This document shows positions 36,982 through 46,521 of a stretch of 64,000 nucleotides of DNA, one piece after another (positions within the stretch are counted from its first letter, which is position 1; the number at the start of each line of letters is the position of its first letter). The position numbers and the translations under genes are program-made. The notes under the pieces were generated by a model, which saw only the letters and a program-made list of their open reading frames with translations, made no database searches and was not told the origin of the DNA. Location of the stretch: contig WIUZ02000021.1 in NCBI GenBank assembly GCA_015956445.1, positions 620,001 to 684,000 of the forward strand, written 5' to 3'. The stretch comes from Thelephora terrestris. Its lineage: Eukaryota; Basidiomycota; Agaricomycetes; Thelephorales; Thelephoraceae.

Positions 36982-38266
36982 GTTTTGGTAAGATGATGGG
37001 GAAGTTGCTGGTGTTGCTGATCAAGGATGGCTCCAAGAAGACGTCCTTCTTATAGCCTAGATCGGTGATCCTTCACGTGACCTACCTCGACGAACCTCAT
37101 TGGTCCGGGTCACATCAACTTCCGCCCCTGTACCATCATCGTCGGCTTACTACATCAAGCTGACACCTCGGCCCGCGGGACGGCCTTGGAAGAACTTCGT
37201 TCCGGAACGCCTAGAACGCGCGCGCACTAAAAATAGGTCTCAAGACCCTGATGACCCCTTTATGACATCACGAACCCCTTTTTACGACCCCTCATGACTT
37301 TACGATTACGATCAACCCTGGACCCTGATCACACACGTGGACAGTCACATCACAGTCTCCTAACCGGAGGAAGGACTCGCCGCTATTCGGAAGCATCGCC
37401 TTAGGATCCTTCTGGTTAGCCCAGCGCATGTGGAGTAGCCGTTAGCGTGAAACGCCGGCGAATCTGTAATCCCTCATGTCCCATGAGTCTAGGCCCGACC
37501 TCCTCATGTTCGGACGTACGTTGAGGTTACCACTTGTCCGTGATGCTGTTACCGCCTACAGACAACAAGGGATGTTGAATGTCTCTACTCCCGAATCCAG
37601 CTGGCAGAGGCCATGTAAAGGGAGATTGACACCTGGCCCTTGGGTGAGATCCCCAGGTACGAACTTTTACGACCCCATGCTCCTATTCCTTTTGGACTAG
37701 TGTTATCTTTACCCCTATGTTTCATGCAGACATTTCTTATCTCTTATGCAATCCTTCACACGCTAGTAAGGCCCTTTGTCTTTTATTCTCCCACGCGTCA
37801 CCTTTGTTCGCTTCCCTTACTTAGCGTTCTCACACTCCTTATCTCCCTTTGTTTGGACTTGATAAGGGTATATTAGGGTATTGACGTCATGGCCACTCCT
37901 TTAGTATAAGTAGCAACTGTGGCTGTATCGTAGTACCTTAGTTTTGTTACCTCAGGAAATCCTCTGCCCTTCTCAGCCCAGTTGCAGTTAAGGCCAAGTC
38001 AGAGTTTCTTGTTTGATCCAAGACATCCCCCATCTGCTCTCCCTCCCGCTCTGCGCGTCAACTGCGCCTCGTAACTATAGACTCTCCGCAGTCATATTAG
38101 AACACCTCGAGCGTCCAGTCGATCAACTGGTGGAGTCATCAATCCTGTTGTAGGGATCAACCCTTGCTTGTTAAACCGAACGAAGTACGGTTTAGGTTGG
38201 GTTTCTCTTTAGGATTTCGACCTGACTTGCAGTGACCTCGGACAACCTACCGGAAGAATAGAGACG
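36982..38266. other. Non-coding stretch with CRE-TATA promoter-like block
   Basis: No convincing gene. The left edge is the promoter of the leftward coiled-coil gene. A palindromic CRE (TGACGTCA) lies at 37882-37889, 15 bp before a TATAAG box at 37905-37910 on the + strand, followed by a pyrimidine-rich leader: another LTR-like promoter without a recognisable downstream product. Confidence 0.5.
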
Positions 38267-39015
38267 TGATCGTTCTCTCCCAAGCTAGTCGGACTAGTGA
38301 GTACTCTGCAGAGTCGGCTCAGTGCACTGGTAGTTGTTGGGGTAGAGTGGCCCTGACACATTGTTCATTATTTTCCCAAAAAGGATAAATGGACCCTTAA
38401 CCCTAATCACGACTCATCAAACCTCGAGAAATCCCCATTGATCATGAGAAATTCCCATCACTCTTCTATTGCTGCCATGAAACGCAAGAAATCCCTATCG
38501 ATCATGAGAAATCCCCGTCAGTCTTCTATTACTACCCTGAAACGTGGGAAATCCCCATTGTACTCCTAATGACTCATTATCTATTGTTCCCCTGTTCTGC
38601 ACTCGCTATTGATCATTCTAAGTCCCACTTCTCTGACTCATTTACCCTGCCCTAAACTACGCACAGACCATGTTGATTCTCGTTTGACTCATTGTACCAT
38701 TACTAAGCCTGTAGAGGATTGGGTATATAAGGAAGAGTGTTCGCTGTCGTGCTCGTGGGTGGTGTAGGGTTATGTTCTATACAGAAGATAACTAGACCCA
38801 GTTGGTTCGCTTAGAGACTAAGTGTATAGAAGCTAAGCAGGCTGGTTGAGTAGTCTATGAACTCGACTAACAACTCCACAGGGTGAGCGGGGTTCCTCTT
38901 TCCGGCTCTCGGACCTGATGAGTTCGCTGAGGGATCTACTCTGTGAGTGTGTCCTTCAGTATTATTCCAAGGGAATCAGACGTACTATATCACTCAGTTG
39001 TTCCTGTTCCTTGAT
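38267..39015. repeat. Composite of repeats R3 (inverted), R4, R1 and R2
   Basis: Four repeat families meet head to tail: R3 inverted 38267-38358, R4 about 38393-38744, R1 38745-38912 and R2 38908-39015. Each also occurs separately between 28.8 and 34.2 kb. R1 starts right after the TATA/leader of R4, so R1 seems to have inserted into an R4-type LTR. This is a pile of nested LTR fragments. Confidence 0.75.
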
Positions 39016-39157
39016 TAGACACTTATCTAGTGTGTGGGGGTTTGGTGGTGATTTGATGGGAATGGAGTTCCTGATCTAAGGGGAGATCAAGAGTGGAGGG
39101 AATGATCTACTGGGGTAGACCAAAGGGGAGGGGGAAAGAGGGGGATGCTCAAAGGGT

Positions 39158-39310
39158 GTGTTTGAGGCTGAATTCCTAAGGCTGTGCTTTGATGCTGTGC
39201 TTAGGGCTGTGCTTAGGGCTGTGCCTAAGGCTGTGTATTGAGGCTGTGTATTGATGCTGTGCTTAGGGCTATGCCTAAGGCTGTGTTGAGGCTGTGTCGT
39301 GTGACTAGAC
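39158..39310. repeat. GGCTGTGCTTAG-type minisatellite
   Basis: About ten degenerate copies of a 10-14-bp unit around GGCTGTGCTTAG, TGCTGTGCTTAG and GGCTGTGTATTGA. The leftward frame through it is Ser/Ala/Thr-rich and only reflects the repeat. Confidence 0.8.
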
Positions 39311-39900
39311 CTAAAAGGGAAGGTGTACACTTACACCTGGGGCTGTGCTAGATATGTTGTAAAGATGACAAGATATGTCGTAAAACTGGGAGGGTATAAC
39401 TGATACCCTAAACTTTGCTGCAGATGACGTCTAGTACGTCTAACTGATATGTCTTCAATAATCTTCAGATAATAAACCTATGTCGTAAAATATGTCGTAA
39501 ATCCTTGTGGTACTGCTAAATCTGGCTGTCACTCAGTCAGTCACTTCTCTGAGGTGGGGTTATCTGCCTAAAGTTTCAGACTTTAGTACTACAGATACCA
39601 AGATTCCAACGTCTCAAGTGTACTAAGCTTATTCAGTTCTTCTGACTTAGAACTTCTTCTCACAGAGGGTAGGGCTAAAATATGGTATGTGATTGCTCAA
39701 ATCACTCAACCAATCAGTCCTAAGGGAATTGAGGTAGATACTTTAGGGGGTAGATGTAGAGAGAGAGGGGGTAGATGTAAAGTGGGGGGGAAAAGAGACA
39801 CTGAGCAAAAGGATGCTTAGCTGATGTGAGGATAGAGCAAACTGTGCTTTTCTCCTGAGCAGTAGGTACCTGTTTTTCTCTTAGAAGTGGGGTTGAGGTC
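39311..39900. other. Non-coding stretch, no gene seen
   Basis: Contains three of the GTCGTAA motifs (39378-39500) and short G-rich runs. No reading frame or RNA gene recognised. Confidence 0.5.
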
Positions 39901-40095
39901 TATATACTATTTTACACAAGAATGTTCTAGAACATTCCAGCACTTTCCACAATGTTCCATAATATTCCGTCATGTTCCATCTGCTTCCACAGCATTCTTG
40001 GTGTGACAAGTTATCACATTTGTGACGTTCCGTCACCTTCTAGAATGTTCCAGCACTTTCCAGCATGTTCCAGGAAGTTCCATGATGTTCTAGGG
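39901..40095 (-). promoter_or_regulatory. TATA box with heat-shock-element array
   Basis: A perfect four-unit heat-shock element with 2-bp gaps lies at 39920-39937 (GAATGTTCTAGAACATTC). A three-unit one lies at 40038-40050 (TTCTAGAATGTTC). About ten more TTCCA or GTTCC half sites lie between and after them. A TATA sequence at 39901-39907 lies on the left, so the order HSE then TATA reads leftward on the - strand. HSF binding is known for nGAAnnTTCn arrays; use as a promoter here is inferred. No clear gene follows leftward, so this may be the U3 part of an LTR. Confidence 0.55.
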
Positions 40096-40198
40096 CTTTC
40101 CATGGCTATCTGATCTCTTGATCTAATCTGTAGGATCCTTATCTTATCTTATCTACAATGGATTATAATTAGATTTCTGTTATCTAATCTTATCTGGA

Positions 40199-40696
40199 TT
40201 AAACAATATTTAAATCATTTAAATAACCCATTGACCAGTCTGTTGAGTATAAATTGTGCGTAAAATCGTAAAATAAATAATGATAATCCTGGGGTCCGAC
40301 ATCCGCGGGAAACTTTAAACGATCGTCCCTGATCGCAATTATCCCAACAAGTCTGGGATTCATTATTTTATATTTACTGATTGTAAACACAATAGAGGTG
40401 GACGTACATTCCAAGGGATAGACCCTGACCATCTCAATCCTGATTGAATAGAAGAGGACTCTGAGATGGTACTGGAATTCCAGATCACTTTGTCCTTTTC
40501 TGAGGCGTAGGTGGAATGGATCACATCGGTGGTAGAGGTGGAAGAATTGTCCGTCGATTTCTCCTATCAAGTTGACTAGCGTCTGCAAGCGAACCCGTTC
40601 CTGTTTGTTGTAGTAGAGGTAGCAATAGAGTTCGAGGGAGGTAGTCCAATACTGGTCTATTCCTTCTGGCTCTACACAGTAGTCGATGATGTGCAT
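40199..40696 (-). CDS. Unrecognised small protein X (165 aa), family with Y and Z
   Basis: Reads MHIIDYCVEPEGIDQYW from 40696 and stops at 40199; the open frame extends to 40780, but this ATG matches the start distance of its two relatives. It shares the block Wx(T/S)S-x-EL-x-CYLYYNKQERVRL with the two proteins to its right. The C-terminal part (FYSIRIEMVRVYPLE; LVGIIAIRDDRLKFPADVG) is longer than in the relatives. No family recognised. Location downstream of, and on the same strand as, a gypsy pol may mean these are element-borne. Confidence 0.45.
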   Translation of the reverse strand: MHIIDYCVEPEGIDQYWTTSLELYCYLYYNKQERVRLQTLVNLIGEIDGQFFHLYHRCDPFHLRLRKGQSDLEFQYHLRVLFYSIRIEMVRVYPLECTSTSIVFTISKYKIMNPRLVGIIAIRDDRLKFPADVGPQDYHYLFYDFTHNLYSTDWSMGYLNDLNIV

Positions 40697-41350
40697 GTTT
40701 TCTGGGAAGGGATGTTGGTTGTGATAGGGTCTTGCCGTTGAAGGCGATGAGCTGGCGGTTCCATTCGTGATCGCATCCAAACCTTTTTATTTGTAATGGG
40801 TTCGGCCTCATGTAAGGGGCAAGGTGGTAAGACAAATGCTTTGATAGGTTCTAGACTTAATTTAGTTTTTGACAGCTGGGCGCTGGAAGGGCAGAACATT
40901 TGACAGGTGAGGGTGTCAAGCGGGCGGAATGCTAACGGGCGGAATGTTACGGCTTAATATGGTTAGTAGCTAGGACGTTCAGAATACAAAAGGGGAAACT
41001 AATATAACTAAAAATAGAAATAACCGAATGGGGCCGAGACCTTGGGTCGGGTCCAGGCAAATTGACAAATTGGCATTCGATGTGACCAGGCGCCATCAGA
41101 GGTGCCGATCGAAGAAGGTTACATAAAAATTGAATAAGAAGGAGGGAGGGGAAAAGAGACGGTTCTTAGAAGGGTGAAGGGGCAAAGGGATTGGACGCGT
41201 GAATGGTGAAGTGATTGAGGATATATAAAAATCGGGACGAAATTTGATTGGAAGGGAGGGGGGGGATGGAAAACGGGACAAAACATGTATTGCTGGCGGG
41301 CGGAGCGGACGTTTGTATAGACGAGCAAAGGTATTGCTAAGGAGACGTTC
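40697..41350. other. Spacer, no gene seen
   Basis: AT-rich spacer with short purine runs between the two small genes. The leftward frames here are low complexity. Confidence 0.4.
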
Positions 41351-41641
41351 CTAACTACAAGGTTTAAGGTTTAACTGACGTATGTGCCGTTTCACCTGCC
41401 TTACAAACTTCTTGTCATTATCTACTAGTCGCAAATTAATGTAGGAATGAAGGAGAGGGTGGTTCAACCATCCGGCACATCCGGTTATGGTCCTCCGCTT
41501 GAGAGATTCTTTGAGTAGATACTGGCGTAGGCCCTTGTTCTTGAGTAGGTAGTTTAAGACGTCGCTTGCAGAGTTCCAGGATTCTCCCATATAGTTCTTG
41601 ATGGGAATGTGGTCTCTTGTTCGTTCTGACACGGGGGTCAT
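41351..41641 (-). CDS. Unrecognised small protein Y (96 aa), family with X and Z
   Basis: Open frame of 96 codons. The core ESWNSASDVLNYLLKNKGLR is followed by a basic region (KESLKRRTITGCAGWLNHPL) and a Lys/Arg-rich end (FVRQVKRHIRQLNL). The core lines up with protein Z (SVSHILLYLLKHKKARQQI) and protein X. No known family. The basic end could bind nucleic acid, but this is a guess. Confidence 0.45.
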   Translation of the reverse strand: MTPVSERTRDHIPIKNYMGESWNSASDVLNYLLKNKGLRQYLLKESLKRRTITGCAGWLNHPLLHSYINLRLVDNDKKFVRQVKRHIRQLNLKPCS

Positions 41642-42116
41642 CCGGATGATCCTGAATTTGTAGTGGCTTTTTCAAGGACCTCTTTAGCTATTCCTTTGGT
41701 TCGCTTGTGTACAAGTCCTACCGTTTCATGTAGGCGATAACATCAACTTGTTTCTTGTAACGTCGTGCAATTAACATGCTTGATGGGTAAAGTTCGATGG
41801 GGAGGATACGTAGGAGGTGGCGGTTGTTTGTGGTTGGGGGTCGTAATGTTGCTGGGTCATGATGTCGTAAGGTTCTATGGGTCATAAGTCGTAATGTTAC
41901 CGTGTTGCGTTGTCGTTAAGTCATTAAGTTCGTAAGGTAGGATGTCGATTTTTCTGGCTGGAGTCAGTTTCCTATTGTTGGCCTCTGCCGTCCTAGGCAA
42001 TATTCTTCTGCATTCTTATCTTCCTTAGTCATTCGGGGTAAATTAATGACGGTGGGAAAAGGAACTTTTTAAATTCGCGGGGGGGGGGGGGGCAGCTATC
42101 TACTTTGATTGGTAGT
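41642..42116. other. Spacer with GTCGTAA repeats
   Basis: Holds three exact GTCGTAA motifs (41850-41894) with degenerate neighbours and a 14-G homopolymer (42079-42092). No gene seen. Confidence 0.5.
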
Positions 42117-42440
42117 TTAGATTATGCCTAAACTACGGTATGACTTCGCAATTCGATGTTTTTGGGAACAGATGCTGGCGAGATACTGGTTTTTGATGTC
42201 TTCCATAAATACTTTGTCTGGGGTATTGCGTTCGAGGAGGAAGGGGTAGAGGAAGGATTCGTGGTCGACCCAGATGGCTTCCCAGGTCGTGGAGCGACGT
42301 TTTTCAGCAGCCATGTAAATTTGCTGGCGGGCCTTCTTGTGTTTGAGGAGGTAAAGGAGGATGTGGGAGACGGAGGTGAGGCAGGTGTTGGGAGGGAGGG
42401 TGATAAGTACGCAATTTCCTTCAGCGTAACTACACTCCAT
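42117..42440 (-). CDS. Unrecognised small protein Z (107 aa), family with X and Y
   Basis: Reads MECSYAEGNCVLITLPPNT from 42440 to the stop at 42117; an open extension upstream to 42812 is Pro/Ser-rich and was not used because the relatives start at the same distance before the core. Core: SVSHILLYLLKHKKARQQIY, then EKRRSTTWEAIWVDHESFLY and VFMEDIKNQYLASI. Nearest relative by eye is protein Y. No family recognised. Confidence 0.45.
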   Translation of the reverse strand: MECSYAEGNCVLITLPPNTCLTSVSHILLYLLKHKKARQQIYMAAEKRRSTTWEAIWVDHESFLYPFLLERNTPDKVFMEDIKNQYLASICSQKHRIAKSYRSLGII

Positions 42441-42949
42441 GGTTTTCAAAGGAAGGGGGAGGGGTTTTGGCGTTGTAATGAACGGTTGGCCAAATACCAG
42501 TGTTGTGGCTATGTCGCGGATCTTGAAGTCAGGTCCTGGGGATGTCTGAGGGACGGACTTGGCCGCACCTTTGGTATAGGGGTTGGAGAGGAGAGGGGAG
42601 GGGTAACGATTGTGTGGTCTCTTCAAGCAGTTAAGTAGAGAGAGTGGGGAGGGACAGGAAAAAGGGTTAGCGGAGAGGCCAGTTCGCCGCTTCGTGTGAA
42701 CATGCCGTTGGTGTGGGCGCTCCGTTCTTGATAAGGTTATCTTGATCGGATCATATTCCCATAAGCAGATTAGTATGGATGATGTTATTGACATAACTAT
42801 TGATGGTTTCATGCGTCACTTGATGTCGGCCTTCTTGTGCCACTGTTTGCTTTCCAGGCGTAAGGGAGGGAAAGTCTTGGATTGTTGGTGGGGGATAAGT
42901 TGCTAAGATAACCGTATACAGGGTGTAATGACAGTGGGGGGTAGGGGGT

Positions 42950-45900
42950 TTAATGAGTGGATGATTCCGAGCTGCTTTCTTGCTGAGATCCTTGGGTATC
43001 TTCACCTGATTGTTCCTGGAGGTTCTCATCTTCAACTTCGTTATCTGAGGTGACTAGTTCAGCCCATTGGCCTAGATCCTGTCTTTTTACGTATGGGATT
43101 AGTCTATAAGCGGCTATGTGTTCTGCTAGTTCACTACTGTCCATTTCTTCCAGGATGTAAGATCCTCCTTGAGTTCGTCTTATGACACGGTAGGGTCCCA
43201 TGTATCTATCTGCAGTCTTCCTTTCAATAGACACACTGTTTTCAATCCGGTTATTTCGTACTAGTACTAGATCAGATCACCTGACCGATAAGCTGTTTTC
43301 CTGAGACGCCTAGCAAACTTCTTTTCATAAGCTTCCTTGGATTTGAATCTTGACTTCTGGAGAATTTTCCGTGCTTTAGCTATATCTTCTGGAAGCCTGA
43401 GCAGTTGGCGTGCTCTGGCCTGGACAAGTTCATCTCTGGTCATTCCTGGCTTAAAGTCATTGACCAATAGCGTAGCGTCAGTGAGATCTCCTGGTAGTAA
43501 GGGGTGAATTCCATGTAACAAGTAATACGGGCTATATCCTGTAGACTTTCGTACTGTGATCCTGTCGGCATAGTTAGCTGCTGAGACAAAGAGAGGCCAT
43601 TTGGATAAGTCTCCTTTGCACAACTTTACTAGTGCTTCACGGATGTTATAGTGACCACGTTCTACTGGTCCATTGGCTTGAGAATTGTAGGGAGAAATCT
43701 TGATATGACGTATTCCATATTTTTCCAGTAGATCAGAAAATTCTTTCCCGAAGGAAGGACCGTTATCTGTTACTACTTCCAGAACTATTCCATAACGCAG
43801 GATGATCTTCTTTAGGAAGAACCTAGCCATGACTTTGGCTTTATCCCTTGCTATAGCTTTACATTCCGTAACACCGGAAAGGTCATCTCTACAGTTGATT
43901 AACCAACGCTTACCTCTGGCTAAGGGCATACTCATTACATCTACATAGACCTTGCTAAACAAACGGGGAGGGTGGGAAACGGTGATAGGAATATGCATCT
44001 TCTTGGTGCTTCTGATTTGACAGGTATGACAGCTTTGTACGTGTTCCTTGATCTGTTGTCTCATTCCTGGCCAAAAGTACCGAAGGGTTACGAACTGCTC
44101 CACAGCCCATACTCCATGGTGAGCTATGTCTTCATGAGCTTCCCATAAGATTTCTTTCCTTCGTTGCTTGGGGAAGATTACTACTTGGGTAGGGTAGCCT
44201 AGGCGACGTTTGTACATGTGGGCTTCTTCCATGTAGAAGGGTTCTGCCTTCTTGAGAAAAGCTTTCCTCTGCCTGGAAAACCTAAAGTTCGGAGTCTTTT
44301 TCGTAACTAAATATCTAAGGATGGCGACTAGATCTTCATCAGAATACTGATGACTTGAGGAGACAGCGTACGAAGCTTTGACACTGTCGTCCAGGAAGGT
44401 TGCATCTTCCAAATGAGGGAGGGGTGAAGGGGGTCGAGGGGTTAGGTGGATTGGAGCGGGTGTAGGTTGTGAGGGGAAAGAGGGGGATCTTGAGGGGAGG
44501 GGGTCTTCTCGGATTTCAGCTGCTAAAGCAATTCTATCTATCCAATCTTCTGGGTCTGATTCTTGGGAGAAGTCTTCTTCGTCGGTGGCACGTCTTCTTC
44601 TTGACAAGGCATCTGGTCCTTTGTGTTTGTCAGCAGGAACATGGACAAGTTCAAACAGAAACTGTTTGATTCCCTTGATCCATCGATTCATTGTTGCTCC
44701 TGGGACAATATCGGGGTGTTTTAGCATACCTCCAATACTAGAAGCGTCAACTTCTACAATCAGATTCTTAACTCCAGAAAGATAAGCTCTAAACTTATGC
44801 AATGCACGGAATAGTCCGTATAGCTCTAGTTTAGATTGGCCATAGCGATCACTGAATCCTCCTAGGGGAATAGATCCATACCTTGCTGGGATACGGCGAT
44901 CATTTTCATCGTCTTGAGAGAGAATCATACCTATTCCATGCACACTAGTGTCTACTGATAGGTAAACAGGTTTGTCACTGGAATAATCAATTGATCGTAA
45001 AGCTGGTGCGCTTGATACCAAGTCTTTTAGCTTTTCAAAGGCTTCCTGTTGCTCTGTGTCCCAATGGAACTCTGTTTCTTTTCTGGTTAGATCGACCAAG
45101 GGTCTAGCCAAACGGCTAAAGTCCTTAATCCAAATCCGCACTGTTCCACAGAGGCCTAGGAATCCTCTAACTTCTTTCAGGTTAATTGGAGTTGGCCAAT
45201 TCTTGATCTTCTGGGCACGACAATCTACTGGTTCTCTGCCTTTAGCACTGCACTTGTGTCCTACTATTTCTACTTCTGCACGGCAGAGCTGCATCTTCTT
45301 AGCTGATACTGTTCCTCCAGCTTCTCCAATCCTATGAAGAACTCTGTGTACATCATTAATGTGTTCCCAAATATATCTTCTGATACCTAGATTTTCTTGG
45401 AGAGTTTCCTCCTTGCCATCTAGTTGAATATATTTCGTAGCTGGTCCTTTGATTGGTATGTCATCAATGAATACACCTGCTACATCGGGGACTTCATCTT
45501 GAAGGATAAACATCATGCAATCCTGAAATTCCGCTGGGGCATTTACATATCCCATTGGTAATGACGTAATCCTAAAGGAACCTATAGGAGACTGGAATGC
45601 AGTTAAGTCTCTACTGTGAGGGTCAAGTACTCTGGCATGGAATCCCCAGTACATGTCCAATACAGTGTAGACACTACGTCCAGCATAGGCTTCTACAAAT
45701 TCTTCAATAATAGGGGGAACTGCGGAATCCCTGATCGTAATGCCGTTTAGATGTTGGAGGTCATGAACTATACGTAAGCTGCCATCTTTCTTGAGAACAT
45801 AAAACCATCTGGACCTATAAGCAGTTTGAGCTCTCTCATAGACTCCAGCATTGATTTTCTCCTTTAGTAACCGTAGGACTTCATCCTTGTGGGCTAATCC

Positions 45901-46521
45901 TAAGGGTATGTTCTTTTCTATCCATGGTTCATGCTCTATGGTAGGAATAATATAGTCTGAAAAATAATCACTACGAAAGGTTCCTCTTTCGTACTCATCA
46001 AAGGCAATGCTCCTTTCATTGATACAGAGTACATGCTGAAGTAGCTTTCGTTCTTCAGGCCATAGTTCCTCATGACTATCTACTGCTAGCTCTTTCATAC
46101 GTTCAGAGGTAATCTTGGGAGTAGGGGAAAATGTTGGAGGGTGAAAGGGTAACTTGGGGAGATTGAGGAGGGGGTCTCGGGGAATGGTACGCCGGGGTTT
46201 CTGATGTTCAGGGATCTGTATGGCTACAGGTCTCACTTTGTCACGTACTTTCTTGTACTTGAACACAGCACGGGGTGTATCATAAGGGAGGGTGGTTATG
46301 TTCGACTCTTCATCTTCATCTGAGTCATCAGACTGAGGCACTAAGCCAGGTAATTCTTTCCAAGATTCTTGGTCAGAAATCTCCTGCTCAGCTTGGGTAT
46401 CCCAGTCTGAGTCAGAGTCGTACCTAAGAGAGGTAACGGGGTTAGGGGGAATAGGGGGAGAAATTGGTCTTACCCAGGTCTTCTTAGTCCTGTCTACGGA
46501 CTTGGTAGCTTGGTGGGACAT
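42950..46521 (-). mobile_element. Ty3/gypsy element 1, pol region (RT, RNase H, integrase, chromo-like end)
   Basis: A fossil Ty3/gypsy pol with a main frame of 1084 codons. In order: an acidic N-terminal extension, reverse transcriptase (NAGVYERAQTAYRSRWFYV; LPMGYVNAPAEFQDCM; GVFIDDIPIKGP), RNase H (VYLSVDTSVHGIGMIL), the HHCC zinc finger and integrase core (TDNGPSFGKEF; SPYNSQANGPVERGHYNIRE), and a C-terminal YMGPYRVIRRT chromo-like segment at 42950-43234. The main frame is long and open, with about one interruption before the C-terminal part. No gag or flanking LTR pair was identified, so it counts as broken. It belongs to the same lineage as element 2 (57-64 kb). It is probably fairly young, judging by the open pol. 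Confidence 0.9.

Noticed and set aside
39076-39330. An 84-codon leftward frame
   Set aside because: It is only the translation of the GGCTGTGCTTAG minisatellite.
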